From Desulfobacterales bacterium (lineage in GTDB: Bacteria > Desulfobacterota > Desulfobacteria > Desulfobacterales > JAHEIW01), in contig JAQYWI010000207.1 of NCBI GenBank assembly GCA_030145015.1, positions 1 to 9,098 of the forward strand: a stretch of DNA of 9,098 nucleotides, written 5' to 3'. The position numbers and the translations under genes were made by a program. This document shows positions 1 through 7,340 of the stretch, one piece after another (the stretch's first letter is position 1; each line of letters opens with the position of its first letter). The notes beneath the pieces were generated by a model, which did not search any database, was not told the DNA's origin, and saw only the letters and a list, made by a program, of their open reading frames with translations.

Positions 1-1257
1 ATATTCTCCGCCGATGATGGCCTCTACGACTTTATCGGTTATCTCGGCCGCTTTCATCCAGGGTCTTTGTTCATAGGGGACAATGTCAGAGGGCACCTCG
101 ATGTAGTCCTCTAAAGCATCATCGAATTTGCCGGAGCGGTTGCCGTTAAAAAAATAGGTCACATGGCCAAATTTTTGGGTTTCACTGATGGCCAGCTGCT
201 TCACACCGGATTTAACGAGATACTCGCCGACGGTGCGGTCAATCCCGGGCGGATTAACCAGATACTTTTGCGGAATCAGCGCATCACCGTCGTACTGCAT
301 CATGCCGGCATATTTTACATTCAGTTTGGGTCCCCGGGGGAATTTATCAAATTCATCCGCTTCAAAAGCCAAACTGATCTCGATGGCTCTGTCACCGCGG
401 AAATTGAAGAAAATGACACTGTCATTATCCTCTATCGGCCCCAGGGGTGCGCTGTCCGCTTTGTCCGCCTTGTCCCGGGCGATGACAAATGGCGGAAGAT
501 CCTGGTCGATGACACCCGGGTTTTCCCGGCGCAATGCTTCAATTGCCTCACGGGCAGATCCGAATTTTCGGCCCTCGCCCAGGACGTGGGTTTTCCATCC
601 CAGTTCAACCATGCCCCAGTTTGCCTGATAGCGGTCCATGGTTATTTGCATGCGACCGCCGCCGGATGCGATGGCAAAATCAATGTTGCCGTCCTTTTTG
701 AGCCCGCCTAGAAAATTTTCGAGCCGCTCGACATAATCCAGGGCGGAGGTTGGCGGCACGTCCCTTCCGTCCAGAAGAATATGAACGCAGGCTTTTCGAA
801 CGCCTTCTTTTTTCGCTTCTGCCAGAAGCGCTTCGAGGTGGTTGATATGGCTGTGGACGTTGCCATCTGAAAAAAGGCCGATAAAATGAAGCCTGGAATT
901 GTGGCCGGTGACGTTTTCGATCAATTCTTTCCACACGGCTCCATCAAAAAGCGCACGGCTCTCGATGGATTCTTTTACCAGCTTGGCACCCTGGGCAAAA
1001 ACGCGGCCGCATCCGATGGCGTTGTGACCGATCTCACTGTTGCCCATATCTGCATCCGAGGGCATGCCCACGGCTGTTCCATGGGCTTTAAGTTTTGCCT
1101 TCAGGGCATTTTGAGCAAGCCAATCCAGGGTCGGCGTATTTGCCCTGCTAACCACATCGCCTTCCGCACAGGTGCCGATTCCGACACCATCTAAAATCGC
1201 CAGAACAACCGGACCCTGAGGGCCTTTGAAATTTTTAGCTTTTTTTAATGGTTCCAT
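1..1257 (-). CDS. gpmI: 2,3-bisphosphoglycerate-independent phosphoglycerate mutase (C-terminus cut by window edge)
   Basis: Cytoplasmic iPGM, interconverting 3-phosphoglycerate and 2-phosphoglycerate through a phosphoserine intermediate without 2,3-BPG. I translated 419 residues from the ATG at 1257; the frame is open to the left edge, and the family is usually about 510-550 aa. Visible motifs: metal-binding Asp23 in ILDGVG; the nucleophile Ser74 in DMGNSEIGH; FSDGNVHSH (129-137, with substrate His135); DGRD (163-166); GRMQITMDR (201-209); FNFRGDR (284-290, the FRxDR phosphate-binding site); and KFGHVTYFF (362-370). The C-terminal metal ligands (the TADHG region) lie outside the window. The KFGHVTYFFNGNRSG stretch and the IDRTVGEYL stretch resemble the plant/trypanosomatid-like iPGM branch more than the short Bacillus type; this is from memory of the families. 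A GAGAAG ribosome binding site lies 6 nt before the ATG. It sits 326 nt downstream of the antiporter gene across a repeat-rich gap, so it probably has its own promoter, though I could not find a clear one. Confidence 0.95.
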   Translation of the reverse strand, partial: MEPLKKAKNFKGPQGPVVLAILDGVGIGTCAEGDVVSRANTPTLDWLAQNALKAKLKAHGTAVGMPSDADMGNSEIGHNAIGCGRVFAQGAKLVKESIESRALFDGAVWKELIENVTGHNSRLHFIGLFSDGNVHSHINHLEALLAEAKKEGVRKACVHILLDGRDVPPTSALDYVERLENFLGGLKKDGNIDFAIASGGGRMQITMDRYQANWGMVELGWKTHVLGEGRKFGSAREAIEALRRENPGVIDQDLPPFVIARDKADKADSAPLGPIEDNDSVIFFNFRGDRAIEISLAFEADEFDKFPRGPKLNVKYAGMMQYDGDALIPQKYLVNPPGIDRTVGEYLVKSGVKQLAISETQKFGHVTYFFNGNRSGKFDDALEDYIEVPSDIVPYEQRPWMKAAEITDKVVEAIIGGEY

Positions 1258-1306
1258 TTTTAACTTCTCAGATCGGTGCTACGAAAGTTGTACCTGCATT
1301 TTTTTA

Positions 1307-1393
1307 GACAGGATTTACAGGATTATCAGGATTTTTATTCATTCGTCACTTTCCAGAAGAAAGTGACGAAACTCAATCCCGCCGATGGCGGGA
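1307..1393 (+). repeat. REP-like element, left copy (two hairpins)
   Basis: The element begins with gacaggatttacaggatt (1307-1324). After 17 nt comes hairpin A, with perfect 12-bp arms at 1342-1353 and 1359-1370 (ttcgtcactttc and its complement) and the loop cagaa. After 6 nt comes hairpin B, with 7-bp arms 1377-1383 and 1387-1393 (tcccgcc/ggcggga) and the loop gat. The same order of parts, inverted, recurs at 1478-1557. The format (small palindromic, intergenic, paired head-to-head) fits REP/BIME elements. No transposase is present in the window, so it would be non-autonomous. The family name is unknown to me. Confidence 0.75.
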
Positions 1394-1477
1394 AAAACAA
1401 TATTGCTGTTACGGAATTAGTACTAATTAATACTTAGTAGTACTGCAAACTGGTATTTGGAAATATATTTTTTTATT

Positions 1478-1557
1478 TTCGCCGGAGGCGAATTGGGTTT
1501 CTTGGCTTTCTTCTGGAAAGCCAAGAAGAAAATCAGCGAAATCCTGTTAATCCTGTC
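1478..1557 (-). repeat. REP-like element, right copy (inverted)
   Basis: On the minus strand this copy reads gacaggattaacaggatt (1557-1540, 17 of 18 bases identical to the left copy). Next is hairpin A, with 12-bp arms 1516-1527 and 1499-1510 (ttcttggctttc and its complement) and the same loop cagaa. The 6-nt linker acccaa (actcaa in the left copy) follows. Hairpin B then has arms ttcgcc/ggcgaa (1487-1492 and 1478-1483) and the loop tcc. Stem bases that differ from the left copy change on both arms, so pairing is kept. Further fragments lie rightward: aatcctgtc again at 1570-1578 and atcagcgaaa at 1532-1541 and 1583-1592. The last reaches into the stop codon of the antiporter gene. Confidence 0.75.
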
Positions 1558-1583
1558 AAAAAGAAAATCAATCCTGTCAAATA

Positions 1584-3407
1584 TCAGCGAAACATTAAGA
1601 AAATCAGCCACACGATGGCTGTCGGGGCCAGGGCGCCGGCCAGGATTCCGCCCGGCGACACCTCGTTGTTAAAATATTTCTTCAAAATGGAAACCCCGGC
1701 CGGGTTGGGGGCATTGGCAATGATGGTCAAACCGCCGCCGGCAACCGCCCCGGCCACCACGGCATATTTGAGGCTGTCGGTGAAATCCGGCACCAGGGTG
1801 CTCAAAAACGTTATGGCCGCGTTGTCATTGAAGGCCGTCAGTATGGTGGCACCCAGCATCAGGGGAATTTCGGATAAATGGCCAAGAATCGGCGCAATCC
1901 ACCAGCCCTGCACCCCACCGTGGATGACCAGCCCGCCCAGAAAGAATCCAACCAGCAGGGCGGGTTTGAGATCAACCCGATTCTGAAAGGGTTTGGTGAC
2001 CTGAGAAAACCCCAGGAAAAACAGCATTCCGGGAATAAACAGTTCCGGATGGTGGGCATTGAGAATCGTCCAGACCATGAAAGAGACATGTACGATGGTT
2101 ATCCAGACGGGTACCGGATCGTCGCGCTTGTCCCAATCGGGATCATTAAACGCTCCGCGCCGGTCTTCCGGCAACAGGGCGGGCAGTCCCCGACGCATGG
2201 CGCGCAGTTTTATTTCTTCAAACCGCTGCCCGAATGCCTGTTGGACCAGGTCTTCATCGATGCCTTTCTCAACCAGTTCCGGGATGTAGCGTTTTTCCAG
2301 TCGCTGTTTGACTTCTTCCGCCACCTTTTGTATCTGCTTATCGACCGCGACTATCGTTCCCTGTTCACCATCGACTGCCGTTATGAATTCCTGGAATCGG
2401 GCATCCATGTCCATGCGTTTAAAATATTTTTCCTGAATTTCATCTTTGAGGCGCACCAGCATGGATTTTTCCTCCAGCCGGGCCAACTCCTTGCGGAACA
2501 CCAGAAAATACAGGGCATTGGAAATCAGAATCCCAAGCTCGGCTTTCCAGCCGAAATGCGTCAGCATGTGTACCGTGGTCCATTCCCAGGGACTGGCGAC
2601 CATCAATACCGGCGGGGCGGCAAAGTGGGTCAGGGTACCGCCGACCGAAATGTTGACAAATAATAAGCCCAATGTGGCGTACTTAAACCGCTGACCGGGC
2701 TCGAGCTCGTATAAAATTCTGGCCAGTATCAGGGCGGATATGGTCATGGCGGCCGGTTCGGTGATAAACGATCCTAAAAACGGGCCGATGGTCAGGGTGG
2801 TCAGCCACTGGGCGGTCAAGGAGCCGCCGAGAAGGCCGGCGATCTTGCGGATGATGGCTTCCGACAGCCGTAATATCGGCCGGGTGGCGGCAAGCGTCAT
2901 GATCACCACCACAAAGAGCGGCTCGGTATAATTGACCTCGTAGCTGATGTAATGCACCATGGTTTTCCAATCGTAAAAACCGATGACGGCCATACCCAGC
3001 GCAATGGCCCAGATACCGAAGACCGCCTCGACTTCACCCAGAAAATGAAACAATTCAGCCCCGTGGTGAACCGAATCGCGGTTTGCTTCGCCGCTTTTGA
3101 TTTTTTCTTGATGTTCATGTTCCCATTTGTGGGCAATGGCCATGAACCTGCCGGTCATAAATGAATGGACGATGGCCAGAAAAAAAATCAGGGTGGCAAC
3201 CAGATTGAAGGGTTCCTGCCTGGCGCGATTTTGCAAAACCGTCCAGATACCGCCGGCTTCAGCATCGTTGTAACTCTCCAGGCTGCGGGGAAAGGCTTCA
3301 GCGTCTGCGGGGCTCGGTGCTGCCGCAAGCGCAACTCCCGCCCACAGGACCACAAAACCTAAGAAGCCCAGCACCAAAACTGTTCCAGTTTTCCATTTTC
3401 TCTTCAT
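1584..3407 (-). CDS. Putative Na+/H+ antiporter (Na_H_antiport_3-like, ion transporter superfamily)
   Basis: Predicted inner-membrane cation/proton antiporter of 607 aa. I start it at the ATG at 3407, not at an upstream in-frame start at 3470, because AAAGGA precedes 3407 by about 7 nt and the protein then begins with a basic, hydrophobic signal-like segment ending near ALAAAP (about residues 7-31). Hydrophobic helices cover about 65-90, 125-145, 162-180, 190-305 and 433-607. The two halves each carry an acidic, small-residue motif typical of the ArsB/NhaD-type superfamily: ITEPAAMT (215-222) and FNDNAAITFL (526-535), the latter followed by IIANAPNPAG (562-571). Between the halves lies a charged hydrophilic stretch (about 305-430) rich in Glu/Lys/Arg, likely cytoplasmic and partly coiled coil. 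The ion is not determinable: family knowledge suggests Na+, and this is inference. The gene stands alone, 411 nt after ackA and 326 nt before gpmI. Its TGA stop lies inside a copy of a repeat motif. Confidence 0.85.
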   Translation of the reverse strand: MKRKWKTGTVLVLGFLGFVVLWAGVALAAAPSPADAEAFPRSLESYNDAEAGGIWTVLQNRARQEPFNLVATLIFFLAIVHSFMTGRFMAIAHKWEHEHQEKIKSGEANRDSVHHGAELFHFLGEVEAVFGIWAIALGMAVIGFYDWKTMVHYISYEVNYTEPLFVVVIMTLAATRPILRLSEAIIRKIAGLLGGSLTAQWLTTLTIGPFLGSFITEPAAMTISALILARILYELEPGQRFKYATLGLLFVNISVGGTLTHFAAPPVLMVASPWEWTTVHMLTHFGWKAELGILISNALYFLVFRKELARLEEKSMLVRLKDEIQEKYFKRMDMDARFQEFITAVDGEQGTIVAVDKQIQKVAEEVKQRLEKRYIPELVEKGIDEDLVQQAFGQRFEEIKLRAMRRGLPALLPEDRRGAFNDPDWDKRDDPVPVWITIVHVSFMVWTILNAHHPELFIPGMLFFLGFSQVTKPFQNRVDLKPALLVGFFLGGLVIHGGVQGWWIAPILGHLSEIPLMLGATILTAFNDNAAITFLSTLVPDFTDSLKYAVVAGAVAGGGLTIIANAPNPAGVSILKKYFNNEVSPGGILAGALAPTAIVWLIFLMFR

Positions 3408-3818
3408 GCAGGTTTCCTTTTTACTGTCTCGGTGGTATGATCTTGGTAATGGTTTACGCAATGGCCCCAAAATTTGGTCTGTTGGCTTAGCGGGATTTTG
3501 TTAAAGAAGTGTTAAGGTCCGGCATTTAGATCCCATTTTAATACATAAAGGTAAAATAAGCCCCACGTATCGATCGTCAAGTTCGAAACTAAAGGCCTGC
3601 ATACCGATTCTTGAAAGACAGGAAAGACTTGTAATATAAGCGCTGACTCCAAAGACAGGAATAATTAGTAGAAGAAAATCTACCGCTTTGCCCCACAGAT
3701 GCATGCTAAAAGTAATATTTTTTTTTACTTTTTGAATCAAGTACTTTTTTTCTCCCTATCGTAACCGGGTAGCCAAGTAAAATCAGTTTCGAGTGGCCAA
3801 GGAAAAGACCTGCCAGTA
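3408..3818. other. Intergenic region between ackA and the antiporter gene
   Basis: This 411-nt, AT-rich gap has no gene I can support. It must hold the 3' end of the ackA transcript and probably the antiporter promoter, but I found no convincing -35/-10 pair. A 79-codon open frame (3740-3501, minus) starts with TTG, has only a distant GGGAG upstream, and encodes a short hydrophobic stretch with no family resemblance. I regard it as doubtful. An AT-only hairpin (arms 3708-3715 and 3725-3732, AAAAGTAA/TTACTTTT) has no U run after it on the minus strand. Confidence 0.5.
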
Positions 3819-5039
3819 TCAACTACTCCGGCTTCGATTGCTTTCGATACACGCGAAGGTCTGTTCGGCAATTTCGAGTTCTTCGTTGGTTGGAATAACA
3901 AGGATCTTGACGGTGCTGCTCTCGGTCTGAATCTCAAAAGCTTCTTTTGATTTGCGGTTATTCTTATCAGCATCCACTTCGATGCCCAGATGGGCTAATC
4001 CCTGGCAGGAACGGGCCCGGATCAAAGGTGATTTTTCACCGATTCCGGCCGTAAAAACCAGCGCATCGAGCCGGCCCAGGACTGCACAGTAGGCGCCAAT
4101 GTATTTTTTGATGCGGTAGCACACCATTGCGATTGCCAGCTGTGCATTGGAATTGCCGTTCCGGGCGAGTTCTTCAATTTGGCGCATGTCATTGACGCCG
4201 CAGATCCCTTTTAGGCCGCTTTCCTTGTTTAGTATGGATTCAACCGCATCTCTTGCCAGACCGGTTTTTCTTTTCAAATAAAAGATAATGGCGGGGTCGA
4301 TATCACCGCAGCGGGTTCCCATAATAAGTCCCTCGAGGGGTGTCATACCCATGGAGGTGTCAATACTGATACCCCCTTTAACAGCGGTCGCGCTGGCGCC
4401 GTTTCCCAGGTGCAGGCTAATCAGGTTTAATGTTTTCAGGGGTCGCTGCATTAACGTTGCAGCCTGTTTGGCGACATAATAGTGTGATGTACCGTGGAAA
4501 CCATAGCGGCGGACATGGTGAGCTTCATAAAGATCCTGAGGGATGGCGTAGCGAAATGCCTGCACCGGAATCGACTGATGAAAGGCGGTGTCAAACACGG
4601 CCACCTGGGGCACCTGCGGTGCGCTTTGCATGGCGACTTCAATACCCAGCAGATTCGCCGGATTGTGCAGAGGGGCAAGCGGGATGAGTCTGCGAATGGT
4701 GTCGACTACTTTTTTATCGATCAGGGTCGGTTCCTTAAATTCTTCCCCGCCGTGTACCACCCGATGGCCGATACCGAACAGTTCCTTATTATCCTGAACA
4801 GCGCCCGATTCGCTCAGAACGGCTCCGATCCGCTGAAAGCCTTGCCGGTGATCGGCAACAGGCTCGGCGGTGACGATTTCTTCCATTGGAGCTTTGCGGT
4901 TGCGGGTATGATGGGTAAGACGGCTTTGGGCTTCCCCGATTTTCTCCAGAACACCGGATGCCGGCACGGTTTTGGCGGTCATGTCGAAGAGCCGGTATTT
5001 GATGGAGGAACTGCCGGAGTTGAGTACGAGGATCTTCAT
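3819..5039 (-). CDS. ackA: Acetate kinase
   Basis: Cytoplasmic ASKHA-fold kinase: acetyl phosphate + ADP <-> acetate + ATP, working with Pta. At 406 aa it has the family's normal length. Visible motifs: NSGSSSIKY at 7-15 (nucleotide/acetate site); RVVHGG at 93-98 (Arg93 in the position of the family's Arg91); VFDTAFH at 148-154 (Asp150, equivalent to catalytic Asp148); YGFHGTSH at 179-186 (His182); HLGNGAS at 210-216; MGMTPLEGL at 230-238; GTRCGDIDP at 241-249 (Arg243); FTAGIGE at 329-335; and TNEE at 384-387 near the C-terminus. All expected catalytic residues are present. An AAGGG ribosome binding site lies about 5 nt before the ATG. It is the gene after pta, but across 193 nt of repeat-filled DNA, so co-transcription is likely though not certain. 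The order pta-ackA is reversed relative to E. coli ackA-pta. The last residues (SNRSRSS) are a short polar tail of no known meaning. Confidence 0.97.
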   Translation of the reverse strand: MKILVLNSGSSSIKYRLFDMTAKTVPASGVLEKIGEAQSRLTHHTRNRKAPMEEIVTAEPVADHRQGFQRIGAVLSESGAVQDNKELFGIGHRVVHGGEEFKEPTLIDKKVVDTIRRLIPLAPLHNPANLLGIEVAMQSAPQVPQVAVFDTAFHQSIPVQAFRYAIPQDLYEAHHVRRYGFHGTSHYYVAKQAATLMQRPLKTLNLISLHLGNGASATAVKGGISIDTSMGMTPLEGLIMGTRCGDIDPAIIFYLKRKTGLARDAVESILNKESGLKGICGVNDMRQIEELARNGNSNAQLAIAMVCYRIKKYIGAYCAVLGRLDALVFTAGIGEKSPLIRARSCQGLAHLGIEVDADKNNRKSKEAFEIQTESSTVKILVIPTNEELEIAEQTFACIESNRSRSS

Positions 5040-5091
5040 GTTTTCCCTTTTGGGTAGAAAATATTAGGGTCGGGTATAGCGCACACGTTTC

Positions 5092-5170
5092 ATTGGTTTG
5101 ATTGGTTGAATTTGTTCAATTGGTTCAGTTTAGTCTAACCAATTAAACCAATAAGACAAATAAAACCAAT
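5092..5170. repeat. Phased 9-mer array with dyad layout between pta and ackA
   Basis: Nine consecutive 9-nt units run from 5092. The first four read attggtttg, attggttga, atttgttca and attggttca. A central unit gtttagtct (5128-5136) follows. The last four begin aaccaatta, aaccaataa, gacaaataa and aaccaattt (the last unit runs to 5172). Exact attggtt occurs at 5092, 5101 and 5119, and its complement aaccaat at 5137, 5146 and 5164, every one in the same 9-nt phase. The whole can fold into an imperfect hairpin with arms of about 39 nt. Possible roles are a regulator-binding array, an mRNA processing or stability element, or a passive repeat. No U run suggests a terminator. Confidence 0.8.
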
Positions 5171-5196
5171 TTAACAACTGTTTATACCTTGAACGA

Positions 5197-5224
5197 CTGA
5201 CCCCTGACAACGGACAACTGACTT
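5197..5224. repeat. Four tandem heptamers (CTGACAA-like)
   Basis: Units are ctgaccc (5197), ctgacaa (5204), cggacaa (5211) and ctgactt (5218), in exact 7-nt steps, ending within the hairpin at the pta stop. On the coding (minus) strand they read as TTGTCAG-type units. Degenerate heptamer arrays of this sort occur in intergenic DNA of several bacterial groups. No function is evident. Confidence 0.65.
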
Positions 5225-5243
5225 GCCGTTCATTAAACGGCAA
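5223..5243 (-). other. Hairpin spanning the pta stop codon
   Basis: ttgccgtt (5223-5230) and aacggcaa (5236-5243) form a perfect 8-bp stem with a 5-nt loop, and the pta TAA stop (5235-5233) lies in the loop. It is not followed by a U run on the minus strand, so it is not a canonical intrinsic terminator. It could slow ribosome or exonuclease passage, or be chance. Confidence 0.45.
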
Positions 5244-7329
5244 CAGCTTGCGCCTGAATGGCTGTGATGGCGACGGTGTTGACGATATCCGGGATAGTGC
5301 AGCCGCGGCTTAAATCGTTGACCGGTTTTTTCAATCCCTGCAGAACCGGGCCGATGGCGACCGCATTGGCGGAACGCTGCACTGCCTTGTAAAGATTATT
5401 GCCGGTATTTAGATCCGGGAAAATAAAGACGGTGGCTTTGCCGGCAACTTCGCTATCCGGCATTTTGGTCCTGGCGACGCCGGCGTCCACGGCGGCATCA
5501 TACTGGATGGGGCCTTCAATTTTCAAATCCGGCCGGAGTTTTCTGGCGATGCGGGTGGCTTGCCTTACTTTATCAACTTCTGCGCCTTGGCCGGATTCGC
5601 CGGTCGAATAGGAACACATCGCGATTCGGGGTTCGATTCCATAGATGGCGGCGGTTTCCGCTGAACTGACGGCAATTTCCGCCAGCTGCTCGGCATTGGG
5701 ATCGGGGTTGACCGCACAATCTCCGTAAACGAGAACACGATCCGCCAGGCACATCAAAAAAACGCTGGAAACGACGGAAAATCCGGGCCGGGTGCGAATA
5801 ATCTGCAGGGCCGGCAGAATCGTTTCTGCGGTGGTGTGAATGGCGCCGGATACCATGCCGTCGGCAAGATCTTTGTATACCATCAAGGTGCCAAAATAGC
5901 TGACATCGGTTACGGTGTCGACGGCCATTTCTGCGGATATGCCCTTGTGCTTGCGAATCGCATAATAGGTTCGGGCAAAACTTTCGCGGTGTTCCGAGGT
6001 CAGGGGATCGATGATATGAATTCCATCCAGGTTGAGTCCCAGGGTGCCGATTTTATTTTTGATCTCATCCGGGTTTCCCAGCAAGGTGAGGTCGGCCACA
6101 CCCCTTCTTAAAAGGATTTCACCGGCCCGTAAAATGCGTTCTTCCGCGCCTTCCGGCAAAACGATGTGCCGGGGATCGGCCTTGGCTCTCTCGATGAGCT
6201 TATATTCAAACATGATGGGCGTAACCCGGTTGGAACGCACCACCTGGATGCGGTCCTCGAGTCGGGCTGTATTCACATGGGATTCAAAAATACCCAGGGC
6301 GGCGGCGATTTTGCGGTCGTTTTCAGGTGTCAGCGCCGGGCGCACCACACTGGCATTCATGGCGGTGGTATAGGTGTCGGTCTCAACCATGATAACCGCA
6401 ATCGGTGAATACTTTTTAAAGCCTGCAATCAGTCGTTGAACCGAGTCTTCCGGTGTCAATCCCCCGGTCAAAAGCAGGCCGGCAATATTCGGGGCGGTCT
6501 CGGAGACGGTGGTCGCCAGACTTCCCAGGATCACGTCGGCGCGGTCTCCCGGCGTAATAATGAGATCGCCGTCTGTGATGCGATCCAAAAAATGCGGCAA
6601 ATGCATGGCGGCAATCTTGAAATCGCGTACCTCCCGGTTCAATCCCTTGGGTTCGCCCTGAAGGATCCGGGCGTTAAGGTTTTGAGCGATTTCGCCCACC
6701 GTGGGTTTCCCTAATATGGGTTCTTCGGGTAGAATGTAAATCGGTCCTGTTTCCAGGTCCCTTTTCATGATTTGATCGTTAACATCCGCGACTCGATTGA
6801 TATCCACCCGGTTAATAATGGTCGCCAGGACCGTACACCCTTTTTCTTCAAATGACTCGAGGGCGACCTGCATCGCATCTACGGTTTCGTCGGGAGATTT
6901 GCCGCGGCCGTTGGCTATCACCAGAATCGGACACCCCAGATTGTTAACCACATCGGCGTTAAATTCGAACTCAAAGGCGGAGCCGACACCGGTAAAATCC
7001 GTGCCCTCGCACAAAACAAAATTGCACTTTCCTTCCAGGGCCTTGTATTTGTTAAGAATGTTCTTCAAAAGGGTTTCAACCCGTCCTTCAGCAACGAGAT
7101 TGCGGGCCTCAGCGTGTGCGCAGGCATACATGTCTTCATAGTCCAGATCCAGATGGTAACGCGCTTTTATCAGCCGGATATTGTTATCCGGTTCTTTTGC
7201 GGAAGGCACGACGGGGCGAAAATAACCCAGCCGGCGAGTTCGTCTTGAAAGCATTTCCATAATACCGAGGGCGACAACCGATTTGCCGCTTCCGGGTTCC
7301 ATTGCAGCGATGTAAAGGCTGTTTGCCAT
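5233..7329 (-). CDS. pta: Phosphate acetyltransferase, long three-domain form
   Basis: Cytoplasmic enzyme: acetyl-CoA + phosphate <-> acetyl phosphate + CoA, coupled to AckA. It has 698 aa, the size of the long Pta class. The N-terminal AAA/dethiobiotin-synthetase-like P-loop region (1-220) carries EPGSGKS at 11-17. The DRTGG-type regulatory domain (about 220-335) includes PGDRADVILGS (260-270) and LLLTGG (285-290). The catalytic PTA_PTB domain (about 373-695) has LPEG at 391-394, ADGMVSGAIHTT at 489-500, SYSTGES at 573-579, GPIQYDAA at 606-613, PDLNTGNNLYKAVQR at 638-652 and GPVLQGLKKPVNDLSRG at 660-676. A strong AGGAGG site lies 5 nt before the ATG and fixes the start. It is the first gene of the minus-strand block, with an extended -10 promoter and an adjacent palindrome upstream. 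In E. coli Pta the N-terminal domains sense metabolites; the same role here is inferred. Confidence 0.97.
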   Translation of the reverse strand: MANSLYIAAMEPGSGKSVVALGIMEMLSRRTRRLGYFRPVVPSAKEPDNNIRLIKARYHLDLDYEDMYACAHAEARNLVAEGRVETLLKNILNKYKALEGKCNFVLCEGTDFTGVGSAFEFEFNADVVNNLGCPILVIANGRGKSPDETVDAMQVALESFEEKGCTVLATIINRVDINRVADVNDQIMKRDLETGPIYILPEEPILGKPTVGEIAQNLNARILQGEPKGLNREVRDFKIAAMHLPHFLDRITDGDLIITPGDRADVILGSLATTVSETAPNIAGLLLTGGLTPEDSVQRLIAGFKKYSPIAVIMVETDTYTTAMNASVVRPALTPENDRKIAAALGIFESHVNTARLEDRIQVVRSNRVTPIMFEYKLIERAKADPRHIVLPEGAEERILRAGEILLRRGVADLTLLGNPDEIKNKIGTLGLNLDGIHIIDPLTSEHRESFARTYYAIRKHKGISAEMAVDTVTDVSYFGTLMVYKDLADGMVSGAIHTTAETILPALQIIRTRPGFSVVSSVFLMCLADRVLVYGDCAVNPDPNAEQLAEIAVSSAETAAIYGIEPRIAMCSYSTGESGQGAEVDKVRQATRIARKLRPDLKIEGPIQYDAAVDAGVARTKMPDSEVAGKATVFIFPDLNTGNNLYKAVQRSANAVAIGPVLQGLKKPVNDLSRGCTIPDIVNTVAITAIQAQAVAV

Positions 7330-7340
7330 ATTTTCCTCCT

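Larger units (their letters stand above)
1258..1583. other. Repeat-rich intergenic region between antiporter and gpmI
   Basis: This 326-nt gap holds two REP-like elements in opposite orientation (listed separately), with an AT-rich centre (about 1394-1477) between them. The centre contains an imperfect palindrome: AGTACTA at 1419-1425 faces TAGTACT at 1438-1444 across 12 nt. None of the hairpins is followed by a run of T on either strand, so I do not call an intrinsic terminator. The two short open frames here (1423-1611 minus, 1457-1672 plus) follow the repeats and look non-coding. Confidence 0.7.

Noticed and set aside
163..711. Plus-strand open frames of 182 and 146 codons
   Set aside because: They lie antisense to gpmI, whose translation has clear catalytic motifs. 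The plus-strand products resemble nothing.
1307..1557. Insertion sequence or MITE with target duplication
   Set aside because: The inverted layout is suggestive, but no transposase and no flanking direct duplication could be found. A REP/BIME-like pair explains it better.
1878..2663. Plus-strand open frame of 261 codons
   Set aside because: It is the antisense shadow of the antiporter gene, low in complexity and with no recognisable domain.
3408..3470. Upstream start for the antiporter (3470, 21 residues longer)
   Set aside because: It would place an arginine/lysine-rich leader before an obvious signal-like segment. The ATG at 3407 has an AAAGGA site at proper distance.
3708..3732. Terminator of ackA
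   Set aside because: The hairpin is only A/T-rich with a 9-nt loop, and no U run follows it in the transcribed direction.
4494..5057. Plus-strand open frame of 187 codons
   Set aside because: It is antisense to ackA, which is certain from its motifs.
5092..5224. CRISPR array
   Set aside because: The units are 7 or 9 nt in direct contact, with no spacers of 25-40 nt and no cas genes.
5223..5243. Intrinsic terminator of pta
   Set aside because: The 8-bp stem is real but no U run follows it on the minus strand, and the stop codon lies in the loop.
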